18,121 bases of DNA from JAWLFI01 sp041685645. Lineage in GTDB: Bacteria; Bacteroidota; Bacteroidia; Chitinophagales; Saprospiraceae. The stretch is from positions 1-18,121 of the forward strand of contig JAWLFI010000032.1 in the NCBI GenBank assembly GCA_041685645.1. Reading direction: 5' to 3'. Under the pieces are notes generated by a model, which saw only the letters and a list, made by a program, of their open reading frames with translations, ran no database searches and was not told the DNA's origin. The stretch's first letter is position 1. Every line of letters begins with the position of its first letter. Positions 1-7,244 of this stretch are shown piece by piece. The position numbers and the translations under genes were made by a program.

Positions 1-1070
1 TACACCACATGCACATATTCGGCCCCCGTATCACTTACCTTTTGCCAAAATTTTAGATTTGAAAAATACGAGCTACTTTTTGTAGCGCCGGCCTTGATTC
101 CCACGGCATGAATTTTGTCGGAAAAATCGACGAGTAGATCAACTTCTTTTTTCTGTTTGTCTTGCCAGAAATATAAATTGCTCCTCATTCCCCGGTGGGC
201 CCTGAATTTCAGAAATTCATTGACCACAAAGTTTTCAAAAATATTCCCAATCAAATAATGTGAAGAAAGTTGTTCGGGCGACTCTATGCCCAGGAGGGAA
301 CTGAGAACTCCGGTGTCATAGAAGTACAGCTTGGGCGACTTTGTAATTCGCTTATTGAAATTCTTATAGTACGGTTGTAGAAAGTGGATGATATAACCCG
401 CTTCTAATATCGAGAGCCACTGTTTGGCCGAATTGGGGCTGATGCCCGTATCGTTCGCGAGACTGGCGTAATTAAGCGGCTGGCCAATGCGCCCCGCACA
501 CAATTGAAGAAAACGATGAAAAAGGTGTAAATTCTCAATGTTTTGAATTTGTCTTACATCCCGTTCTACATAAGTGGAGATATATGAAGGATAGAAATCC
601 ACAGCAGGTATCTGCCGATCATAGATAGCCGGATAGGCACCTGAAAATAAGCGAGAGTGCAAGGAAAGCTTCTCCGGGATTTCCGTCATAGAGAGGGGAA
701 GTAAGCGCAAAATAGCTGTTCTTCCGGCCAGGGATTGAGAGATGCTTTCCATCAATTGAAAATTCTGACTGCCGGATAGGACAAATTTCACTTTTCCCTC
801 GTCTACCAGGGTTTGGATATAGGAAAAAAGGTGAGGAGCGCGCTGAACTTCATCAAATATAGCCCCTTCGGGATAGTTACTCAGAAATCCGCGTGGATCC
901 TCTATTGCAATTTGCCTGTCGTCCGGATCCTCCAGCGAAACATAGGGCAAATTGAGGTTAAGCATTCTCAATAAGGTCGTTTTACCCGACTGCCGGGGCC
1001 CCGTCAGAGATATAACAGGATATTTTTTCCAAAGAGACCAAAACTTTTCTTCTAATATTCGTTGAAACAT
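1..1070 (-). CDS. AAA ATPase with DUF4143-type C-terminal domain (3' end cut by window edge)
   Basis: 356 residues are visible and the C-terminus lies outside the window. The protein starts MFQRILEEKF. It has a Walker A motif GPRQSGKTT at about residues 24-32, a Walker B-like AIFDEVQRAP at 70-79 and a sensor-like FVLSGSQNF at 96-104. A winged-helix-like stretch follows at about 180-235 (ending ILEAGYIIHFLQPYY), then the DUF4143 signature SPKLYFYDTG at 245-254. Near the cut end, KKEVDLLVD at 308-316 and GIKAG at 324-328 resemble the ExD...xK residues of the PD-(D/E)xK-like fold described for this superfamily, although the usual E/V before the lysine is I. Such ATPases are widespread, often laterally transferred and mostly without a known function. 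The gene looks AT-richer than its neighbours. A perfect palindrome sits just before its start codon. The family call is strong; its role is unknown. Confidence 0.9.
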   Translation of the reverse strand, partial: MFQRILEEKFWSLWKKYPVISLTGPRQSGKTTLLRMLNLNLPYVSLEDPDDRQIAIEDPRGFLSNYPEGAIFDEVQRAPHLFSYIQTLVDEGKVKFVLSGSQNFQLMESISQSLAGRTAILRLLPLSMTEIPEKLSLHSRLFSGAYPAIYDRQIPAVDFYPSYISTYVERDVRQIQNIENLHLFHRFLQLCAGRIGQPLNYASLANDTGISPNSAKQWLSILEAGYIIHFLQPYYKNFNKRITKSPKLYFYDTGVLSSLLGIESPEQLSSHYLIGNIFENFVVNEFLKFRAHRGMRSNLYFWQDKQKKEVDLLVDFSDKIHAVGIKAGATKSSSYFSNLKFWQKVSDTGAEYVHVV

Positions 1071-1088
1071 ATTTTAAATATACTACAT

Positions 1089-1131
1089 AAAATGGACAAA
1101 TCTGCATTTGAAATGCAGATTTGTCCATTTT
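1089..1131. repeat. Perfect 43-bp palindrome before the ATPase start codon
   Basis: Two 21-nt arms surround a single central G at 1110. The left arm begins AAAATGGACAAATCTGCATT and its exact reverse complement follows, with no mismatch. The inner edge is 18 bp from the ATPase ATG (1068-1070), so it lies in the leader or promoter of that gene. It could be an operator bound by the ATPase (which has a winged-helix-like region), a transcript hairpin, or the end of a mobile unit. There is no following T-run in the minus direction, so a simple terminator is less likely. The structure is seen directly; the role is inference. Confidence 0.9.
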
Positions 1132-1149
1132 GGGCTTTTGATTGCAGAA

Positions 1150-1169
1150 GAACAGAAATAAATCTGTTC
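1150..1169. repeat. Short inverted repeat with a half-site related to the large palindrome
   Basis: GAACAGA (1150-1156) and TCTGTTC (1163-1169) flank AATAAA. Read on the minus strand through the adjoining bases, AAAATGAACAGATTT matches the palindrome's AAAATGGACAAATCT at 12 of 15 positions. This suggests a degenerate second copy of the same site further upstream of the ATPase gene. Confidence 0.5.
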
Positions 1170-1211
1170 ATTTTATTGACATAGATTTGTGGCAATACTA
1201 CAGTTGCAGAG

Positions 1212-1256
1212 TAGCAGTATTTTAATTCTCTTATTCAAAAAAACAAAATACCGCTA
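1212..1256. repeat. Imperfect inverted repeat, possible terminator of the propeller/barrel gene
   Basis: TAGCAGTATTTT (1212-1223) pairs with AAAATACCGCTA (1245-1256), 11 of 12 positions, around a 21-nt AT-rich loop. It lies downstream of the minus-strand propeller/barrel gene and upstream of the ATPase gene, where a terminator would fit. However, the T-rich stretch is inside the loop rather than after the stem, so the role is uncertain. Confidence 0.3.
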
Positions 1257-1412
1257 AAGCGCCACACGGTCTACGTCTTCTGCGTTCTATACACCCCATC
1301 AGCTACAGAACAAAGATTAACGCGAGATAGGGAGGATGAAAAGAGGGGGCATCTCAGGTGCGCAGTCAAGGTGAAATCCCAATGCATTGCATCTGCCATA
1401 AAAGCCATCACC

Positions 1413-4400
1413 CTAAAAGTCCAGCCCGAGCGAAATATACAAAATAGGGTCTTGAATCACTCGCGTTTCCAACCCCCAGGCATAATCCATCCGAAGGAAA
1501 TATCCAAACAAGTCGGCGCGAACTCCTCCTCCAAAACCGACGAGTAAGGGATCCCGAAAATAATTCACATCTACTTCTACAGTAGGAGGGTTTTCAAGAG
1601 TGACGGTGTTGAGCGGGTTCTCATCGCTAAAAGGGGATACCCCATACCAGGCGGTGCCCGCATCCAGGAAGGCGATAAATTGAAAGGTGCGCAAGAAGTT
1701 AGATCGAATCCGGCGCCGACTTAGGTAGTTAAACGGAGCGACCCGAAACTCCAAATTTGACACCATATAAGAGGCACCGTTTCTAGCATTCTGCGGGAAC
1801 CCTCGCATATTTCCGGCCAGGGTTTCAAAGGCGAAATTGCCATCCTTGGGAATGGGCATGTTCTCTGCGTTTTGCGCAAACAACCAATTATCGACTCCAC
1901 CCATAAAAAACAAGAGTTGCTCAGAACCAAAGGAGGCCGCTCCGGCCAGTCGGCCCGCCAGAATGGCGTGCCGCCCCACGGGAATATAGTGCCGGGCATC
2001 TAAGCCCACGATGGTCATGAATCCATCATTGAGACTAAAATTCCAGGGTGAAAACTGCACTTGATATCGATTCATAAACTCCACCCATACCTTATATCGC
2101 GATCCCCGGAGCATATTCTTCATCAACCAATAGGTATTGTCAAATACGTACTCTCCCTTCAACCCAACGCGCTGTATGTTTTCTGCCGGAGTCTCCAGTG
2201 TGGGGCGATTCGTCGATAAAATATTGTAGGTGTCAAAGCGAGCGGTTGCCGTGAGGCGGAAAGAGCGAAATATATCCAGAGGGTAGCGCAGTTGGTATAT
2301 GCCGATTAAATCCACATTTCTACTCTCAGTTGGGCGACCGACATCCGAGGGGATTGTCTCTTTCTGTGACCGACGATACAAGGCATAGCGCTTGTCCCAT
2401 CGCTTTTTATTATCGTCGAAATATATAAAATATTCGGAGCCATTAAAGGTGGTGGGAAATCGCACACCGGCTGTTATTTTATAATCCTCAAACAAGTCGG
2501 ATACCGTAAACTTCCCCAGCAGGCCCAAAGGCGGAAAACTAAAGCCTTGTGGTTGGCCGGCAAAGGTGTTGAGTCCACCAAATAAAGGTTCATTATCCAT
2601 GCGGGTAACAAATTCGGCAAACTTAAATCGCAAGCGATAGGCGTTGGCCTGATTCGCATTAAAGCGAGGATAGTCCCTTTGCTGGGGTTCCCATCGACTC
2701 AATATATCCGGCAGGGAAAGCGGGGCATTGGTCTGAGCCTTTGTTTGCTTTCTCTTCTCTTCAATGTTCGGGGGATCCTCAAAAGGCGATTGAAACCGGT
2801 ATTTCTTTTCGGGCTCTTTGGGTTCCTCTGTGCTTGAGGGCGTGGGGACCGGTTGACTCCTCCGGCGCTCTAATTCGCGCTGCTGAGCGGTATGGTAGTT
2901 GGGTACAATATCGGCAGAGCTGAGTTCTGCAAGGGGTTGCAAAAAGAGCCGATGGGTCATTCGATTAGATGCAGTGAACGCCAGTTGCTCTCCACCTACA
3001 CTAAAGCGATCCACGTGAGTACCATAATTGGTCAGGTTGCTGGGGTTCAGTGTAAACACAGTGTCTATCCATGGCGACTCGGACTCGATAAGCCGTTGAT
3101 CAATACGGAGCAACTTTCTCTCCTCTGCCAGGCGGATGACGCGTCCGGTACTCAATTGAATTTCTTTTCCCACCGTATCGACATTAGAGAAGAGCTGGCC
3201 TCGGAATAACCGCTTCATTCCGCTGTGGGTCGCCTGATAATACACCTGGCCATCCTCCGCGAGCTGGGGTTGTCGCTCATCGATATTCGGCGTGCGCGTC
3301 AGCCGGTCTAGTCTTCTCGCATCCTCTGTTAAATCCAAAAAGAAAACATCAAAATTATTCAGGGGAACAGCTGTATCCCGTCGCTGAGGAGTCAGCAATT
3401 CATTGTTGCGATTGGAACTAAAGAGAACGCCCTGGCGCCCATTGATGGTCGCTCGACGGACATCGCGATTATCGAAATAGTCCTCCGTCAATTGCTCTAA
3501 GTTGCGATTGCGCAATTGAAACAGATACAGATCCACATATCCGCGTTCAGAAGCGGACAACACTAATCTCTGATTGTCTAAAAAGTCAAATTCGTAGATG
3601 CGCTCTATTCGGCTATCTATGCGAACTCGTCCTTCCTCCTCTGTGCGTAGATTCCAGTATTGAAAATATCGCTGATCAGCTCGCTCATAGATCATACCCA
3701 AAATTTGTCCTGAGGGATTCCACGCCAAAAGGGGATTGTCCGGGTCCGTTTTCTGAAAAGGGTTGCGGAATCCCCGCTTGAGCTTCAATTCTCTCTCACC
3801 GTCCCCGTCTCTCACAAATACCCGGTATTTCCCAATATCTTGCGTAACGTAGGCCAGAGAACTTCCGGATGGGTGCAAGGCGAGCTGAACATAGGGTAAA
3901 TCTTTGTTCTTGTCGACTTCTATTTCCCGGCCCTTCGGCAGGCTATCCCAGTATTTCAGCTCCTCGCGAAAGCGTGACATCTGAGTATCAAAAGCCTGCT
4001 GGGTCAAAAGGTCAAGCCCCGTCCCCAAACTATATAAAAAGGTCGTTTCCAAATTGCGGTTGATTCGATTCAGATAGAGCAAATTGGAAATGACATCCCG
4101 CCCATAGGTCTCCTGCACGTAATTCCAGAAAATATGCCCGGCCAGTTTCGGATGATCTCTTGAGAAGTCGTGAAAATCCAGAAACTCTCCACTGAGTAGG
4201 AGCTGACGGAGCCGATTATCGAGCTCGGGATACCACTCTTCCCCCATGATGGAGACAATCCCATAAGTGTACCAAAAGGGCAAATCGGAACTGACAGCAT
4301 TTTGAACGAATTCCTGAATCGAAGTCCCCACCTGCATTTGATCCAGATAGACCTGAGTGATGCCCTCCCGAATCTGTCGCTTGAGCTCGCGGTGGTCTCC

Positions 4401-4805
4401 CGTGTGGTAAACAAACATTTTTGAATCCACGATTTTGGTCTCTCCCGTGCTGGACTGAAAGACTTCCTCATGGCCAATGTTACTTTGCTTAAAGTCCACC
4501 AGGTCGGCATAGACAATTAGGGCGATCTTTTCATTAAAGCGATACTCCAAGCGACGCCGGATATCGCTATTGTTCACTTCGGCCAATTGGGTGACCACAT
4601 CCGCAATTTCCCGCGATTTGCCGTAGTAGTACACGATAAAATTCTGGCTCTCGTATTCATTCCAGTTCTTGAAATCTTCTGAATACTGCACTCGGTTTTT
4701 CCCAAACTCCTGCACCGTTCCCTGACTGAAAACGTCTGTTGCCAGACCGGCGAGAAACCACAGGCCCATCAAAAATCCCAATTTGTATAGCAGCTGCAAT
4801 GGCAT
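1413..4805 (-). CDS. Exported TolB-like beta-propeller / outer-membrane barrel fusion protein
   Basis: 1130 residues. A signal peptide ends near residue 27 (VFS before QG). Residues ~30-290 resemble the peptidase-MA-like region found before such propellers, but the expected HExxH is replaced by REGITQVY (146-153) and the downstream W-x-x-E-G by WYTYG (178-182), so it is probably not catalytic. Residues ~300-640 look like WD40-like (PD40/TolB) propeller blades, with phrases such as LALHPSGSSLAYV and VLFSSNRNNEL. A Pro/Glu/Lys-rich linker at ~650-700 leads to a C-terminal barrel of ~715-1130, with MRGF (1000-1003) matching the Omp85/D15 loop-6 VRGY/F motif and a terminal Phe typical of outer-membrane proteins. 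An outer-membrane location is inferred, and no substrate can be named. The 200-bp gap to the divergent hydrolase gene must hold its promoter. Confidence 0.88.
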   Translation of the reverse strand: MPLQLLYKLGFLMGLWFLAGLATDVFSQGTVQEFGKNRVQYSEDFKNWNEYESQNFIVYYYGKSREIADVVTQLAEVNNSDIRRRLEYRFNEKIALIVYADLVDFKQSNIGHEEVFQSSTGETKIVDSKMFVYHTGDHRELKRQIREGITQVYLDQMQVGTSIQEFVQNAVSSDLPFWYTYGIVSIMGEEWYPELDNRLRQLLLSGEFLDFHDFSRDHPKLAGHIFWNYVQETYGRDVISNLLYLNRINRNLETTFLYSLGTGLDLLTQQAFDTQMSRFREELKYWDSLPKGREIEVDKNKDLPYVQLALHPSGSSLAYVTQDIGKYRVFVRDGDGERELKLKRGFRNPFQKTDPDNPLLAWNPSGQILGMIYERADQRYFQYWNLRTEEEGRVRIDSRIERIYEFDFLDNQRLVLSASERGYVDLYLFQLRNRNLEQLTEDYFDNRDVRRATINGRQGVLFSSNRNNELLTPQRRDTAVPLNNFDVFFLDLTEDARRLDRLTRTPNIDERQPQLAEDGQVYYQATHSGMKRLFRGQLFSNVDTVGKEIQLSTGRVIRLAEERKLLRIDQRLIESESPWIDTVFTLNPSNLTNYGTHVDRFSVGGEQLAFTASNRMTHRLFLQPLAELSSADIVPNYHTAQQRELERRRSQPVPTPSSTEEPKEPEKKYRFQSPFEDPPNIEEKRKQTKAQTNAPLSLPDILSRWEPQQRDYPRFNANQANAYRLRFKFAEFVTRMDNEPLFGGLNTFAGQPQGFSFPPLGLLGKFTVSDLFEDYKITAGVRFPTTFNGSEYFIYFDDNKKRWDKRYALYRRSQKETIPSDVGRPTESRNVDLIGIYQLRYPLDIFRSFRLTATARFDTYNILSTNRPTLETPAENIQRVGLKGEYVFDNTYWLMKNMLRGSRYKVWVEFMNRYQVQFSPWNFSLNDGFMTIVGLDARHYIPVGRHAILAGRLAGAASFGSEQLLFFMGGVDNWLFAQNAENMPIPKDGNFAFETLAGNMRGFPQNARNGASYMVSNLEFRVAPFNYLSRRRIRSNFLRTFQFIAFLDAGTAWYGVSPFSDENPLNTVTLENPPTVEVDVNYFRDPLLVGFGGGVRADLFGYFLRMDYAWGLETRVIQDPILYISLGLDF

Positions 4806-4973
4806 TGATTCATTATTTTCTGAAGAAACTCCCCTTTACAAAGAAAAATCTTCGTCTACTGCAATGTAAGAAAAGTTTGTGAGTCTCTCTCGCTCTGTGC
4901 CTCCTACTCTCTTACAAAGTAACGAAAGTTGATAAAAAGAAAACTCCCGGGGCACTGCCTTTGTTTCAATTTG

Positions 4974-4981
4974 TATATTTG
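4974..4981 (+). promoter_or_regulatory. Candidate -7 box of the hydrolase/flavin reductase operon
   Basis: TATATTTG is an exact match to the Bacteroidota -7 consensus TAnnTTTG and lies 33 nt before the ATG at 5007. I find no TTG at the expected -33 distance, so the call rests on one element. It is inside the 201-bp divergent gap (4806-5006), which otherwise shows no gene or clear repeat. I could not pick a convincing promoter for the opposite gene. Confidence 0.4.
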
Positions 4982-5006
4982 TCTTTGACGAAAAGAAACC
5001 GAAGAG

Positions 5007-5642
5007 ATGCTTCACATCAAGAGCTTTACTTTTAATCCCTTTCAAGAGAACACCTATTTGCTCTACAACGATCAGAAAGAGGTCTGGATTATCGATCCCG
5101 GTAACCAAAGCCCGGTCGAAGACCAGCAGTTATTGAATTATATAGAAGACAATAATCTGCGGCCCACTCGCATTATCAATACACACGCCCATTTGGATCA
5201 TATTTTTGGCAATCAGAGTTTAGTTGAGGCCTTTGGCATCCCCGTTTATATGCATCCCGAGGAAGTAGAGATGTACAATGCCGCCCCGCAAGTAGCGCAA
5301 ATGTATGGCTTGCCTCCCTTTAAGATTCCCGAAGTCACGCATTTTATTGATGTGGACAAGGAGATGAGCCTGGGAGAGATCAACTTCCGCGTCCTGTTTA
5401 CGCCCGGCCATTCTCCGGCAGAAGTCAGTCTCTATCACTCTGATTCGGATACGCTAATCGCCGGAGACGTGCTGTTTCGCGACAGCATTGGCCGAACAGA
5501 TCTTCCGGGCGGAGATCACGAGACACTTTTACATTCCATCCGAGAACAATTTTGGCCATTGCCCGACGCCACCCGCGTATATTCCGGCCACGGCCCCGAG
5601 ACAACCATAGGCTACGAGAAGAAAAACAATCCCTTTCTCTAA
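5007..5642 (+). CDS. Metallo-beta-lactamase-fold hydrolase, GloB/hydroxyacylglutathione hydrolase-like
   Basis: 211 residues, the length of small GloB-like (YcbL-type) thiolester hydrolases. The metal-binding THAHLDH (H60, H62, D64, H65) is complete, followed by H135 in FTPGHSPAE, D154 in IAGDVLF and H195 in YSGHGPET, so a binuclear metal site should form. The protein is cytosolic; no signal peptide is visible. The family splits glutathione or similar thiolesters, and many Bacteroidota lack glutathione, so the real substrate is open. The short C-terminus (ending NPFL) lacks the helical glutathione-binding extension of classical glyoxalase II. The ATG at 5007 is preceded by CCGAAGAG, a weak ribosome-binding candidate. 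The next gene starts 16 nt after the stop, suggesting an operon. Confidence 0.88.
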   Translation: MLHIKSFTFNPFQENTYLLYNDQKEVWIIDPGNQSPVEDQQLLNYIEDNNLRPTRIINTHAHLDHIFGNQSLVEAFGIPVYMHPEEVEMYNAAPQVAQMYGLPPFKIPEVTHFIDVDKEMSLGEINFRVLFTPGHSPAEVSLYHSDSDTLIAGDVLFRDSIGRTDLPGGDHETLLHSIREQFWPLPDATRVYSGHGPETTIGYEKKNNPFL

Positions 5643-5658
5643 TCATTTTGCAAAAAAT

Positions 5659-6552
5659 ATGCCCCATATGAGGACGATTATCCCCGGTGAAATAGCCACT
5701 CGCGATTTACATCAATTTTTACTTGGTTGCGTAGCACCGCGCCCCATTGCTTTTGTGAGCACCCTGGATGAGAATGGCAATAAAAATTTAGCCCCCTATA
5801 GTTTTTTTAATGCCTTTAGCTCCAACCCCCCGATTGTCGTTTTCAGTTCTAACCGAAAAGTGTCAGATAATACGACGAAAGACACTTTACATAACATTCG
5901 CACCACGGGAGAGGCCGTTATCAATATGGTGAATTATGATATCGTACGGCAAATGGCCGTGACCAGTATTTCCTTTGATTCCGGAATAAGCGAATTTGAA
6001 AAAAGTGGCCTGACCCCCCTGCCCGGCAAATCCGTCAAAGCCTTCCGGGTAAAGGAATCGCCCGCCCATCTCGAAGTCAAAGTCGAAGACATCATTACCC
6101 TGGGCGAACACGGAGGCGCCGGACACCTTATTATTTGTCGCGTAGAGCAGATGCACATTCGCGAAAGCGTGATCGACAATGGGCGCATCAATCCGCATAA
6201 AATCGACCTCATGGGGCGCATGGGCCGCGCGTATTATTGTCGGGCCAGCGGCAGTGCCATTCACACCATTATTCAACCCGTAACACAGTTGACCATAGGC
6301 TACGAAGCACTTCCCGATTCCATTAAATACAGCGAAGTTTTAAATGGGAATGACATCGGATTGCTCGCCGGACTCCCCGCAGCCCCGACGGAAGAAGAAA
6401 TAGAAGAGGTAAGGGAGCATCCCAAAACCCGCGCTTCACTAGCCACAGAAGATCCCGCAAGTGCTTTGCACCACCTCTCTAAACTGTATTTACGCGAAGA
6501 TCAAGACCGAAGGAAAGCCGCAGCCATACTTTGGTTGGCTGATCGGGTGTAG
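5659..6552 (+). CDS. Flavin reductase-like, FMN-binding split-barrel protein
   Basis: 297 residues. The N-terminal half matches the flavin-reductase-like split barrel: APRPIAFVSTLDENG (26-40), then NLAPYSFFNAFSSNPP (43-58), which carry the FMN-contacting residues of the family, and INPHKIDLMGRMGRAYYCR (177-195). Residues ~205-297 form a mostly helical, acidic C-terminal extension. Members bind FMN and some reduce flavins with NAD(P)H; others are of unknown role, so a specific substrate cannot be given. Translation could start at 5659 or at the in-frame ATG at 5668 (the protein then begins MRTIIPGE); the second lies closer to where homologues usually begin. It is 16 nt after the hydrolase gene on the same strand, so they are probably co-transcribed. 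Confidence 0.87.
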   Translation: MPHMRTIIPGEIATRDLHQFLLGCVAPRPIAFVSTLDENGNKNLAPYSFFNAFSSNPPIVVFSSNRKVSDNTTKDTLHNIRTTGEAVINMVNYDIVRQMAVTSISFDSGISEFEKSGLTPLPGKSVKAFRVKESPAHLEVKVEDIITLGEHGGAGHLIICRVEQMHIRESVIDNGRINPHKIDLMGRMGRAYYCRASGSAIHTIIQPVTQLTIGYEALPDSIKYSEVLNGNDIGLLAGLPAAPTEEEIEEVREHPKTRASLATEDPASALHHLSKLYLREDQDRRKAAAILWLADRV

Positions 6553-6665
6553 AATCCAAAAACTAAACGGCGATTTGGGGTAAAAAGTCGTAATACGTAT
6601 AAAATATTGAAGGGATAATATGCGATTTCCGGAAAAAGTTGTACTTTAAAGGCAAACGCAATATT

Positions 6666-6905
6666 ATGGAAATATTATGGATGATTATTTTGGGCGGACT
6701 TGCAGGCTGGGTCGCAGGCTTAATATTCAAGGGTTCAGGCTCGGGCATTGTGCTGAATATTATTGTCGGCATTCTGGGGAGTATGATCGGCGGTTGGTTA
6801 TTTCGTGAGATCGGCATCACCCCTGAGGGTGGCATTGGATCTTTTATAGCTGCGGTTGTCGGTGCCATTATTTTGCTGCTGATTGTGCGCGCCGTTCGTT
6901 CGTGA
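6666..6905 (+). CDS. GlsB/YeaQ/YmgE family small membrane protein
   Basis: 79 residues if started at the ATG at 6666 (MEILWMIILGG). A longer start at 6639 adds nine charged residues unlike the family, so I prefer 6666. Three hydrophobic, glycine-rich helices are seen: about 2-21 (ILGGLAGWVAGLIF), 27-46 (VLNIIVGILGSMIGGWLF) and 55-76 (GGIGSFIAAVVGAIILLLIV). The GLAGW...G...GSGSG pattern and the three-helix arrangement are those of the transglycosylase-associated/GlsB family, an inner-membrane family linked with general stress responses and without a known biochemical activity. A TACTTTAA sequence at 6642-6649, 24 nt before the ATG, resembles a -7 box but lacks a clear -33 partner. A hairpin-rich repeat follows about 25 nt after the stop and may end the transcript. 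Confidence 0.88.
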   Translation: MEILWMIILGGLAGWVAGLIFKGSGSGIVLNIIVGILGSMIGGWLFREIGITPEGGIGSFIAAVVGAIILLLIVRAVRS

Positions 6906-6929
6906 CTTCGATGAGGTAAAGCATATTTT

Positions 6930-7085
6930 GGGGGTGCCCCCATCCTGTCAAGACAGGATGGGGTCGGGCTGTCCAGGGCTGTCGGTCCCCCGCCAACAAG
7001 TTGGGCGGGTGACCCCTACGCCTGACGGCGGCGGGCCCTTCCCATCCCTCACCCAAAGCCTCCGAGTATCCCGTAGGGTGCCGAC
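6930..7085 (+). repeat. GC-rich hairpin repeat, copy A (REP-like)
   Basis: A non-coding block with ordered stem-loops. Hairpin 1 (6938-6963) has perfect 12-nt arms, CCCCATCCTGTC and GACAGGATGGGG. It is followed by the segment GGGTCGGGCTGTCC (6961-6974), a second hairpin (6984-7014) with near-perfect arms GGTCCCCCGCCAAC and GTTGGGCGGGTGACC, and the tail CCATCCCTCACCC (7042-7054). The same order of elements appears reversed at about 7943-8280. Exact borders are uncertain. Short palindromic repeats of this kind can be moved by RAYT-type (IS200-like) transposases; none is in the window, so that link is inference. It could also act as a terminator for the upstream gene. Confidence 0.7.
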
Positions 7086-7244
7086 CACCGTAAGAGCATT
7101 TTTCGGGAATGTAGCCTTGGATTGATTTCTCAATCTAACGGAGGTAAATCTCTATTTCGCAAAAGTGCTTTTGGATGCGACAGGGTACCGGGTACATAGT
7201 CGGTGCGCCGGAATTACATTTGGTTAAATGAAGTTTCTTTGGGG
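7086..7244. other. Intergenic remainder without recognised content
   Basis: This stretch between repeat copy A and the lipoprotein stop codon shows no coding potential and no strong stem-loop. It includes a minor inverted repeat, ATTGATTTCTCAAT (7121-7134), and a doubled GGTACC-GGGTAC phrase around 7184-7196. Nothing functional can be named. Confidence 0.4.

Larger units (their letters stand above)
1071..1412. other. Intergenic region with several inverted repeats
   Basis: This 342-bp gap lies between the stop of the propeller/barrel gene and the start of the ATPase gene, both on the minus strand. I see no coding potential. It holds a perfect 43-bp palindrome (1089-1131), a smaller inverted repeat with a related half-site (1150-1169) and a longer imperfect inverted repeat (1212-1256). 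I see nothing recognisable in 1257-1412. Confidence 0.6.

Noticed and set aside
1089..1131. Rho-independent terminator
   Set aside because: The arms are perfect but there is no T-run after the stem in the minus direction, and it is placed before a start codon rather than after a stop.
5007..5642. True beta-lactamase (antibiotic resistance)
   Set aside because: There is no signal peptide, and the motif spacing and C-terminus are those of small GloB-like hydrolases, so a resistance role is not supported.
6883..7133. Short frames on both strands over repeat copy A
   Set aside because: The sequence is explained by stem-loops, and the translated residues are Gly/Pro/Arg-rich artefacts of GC-rich DNA.
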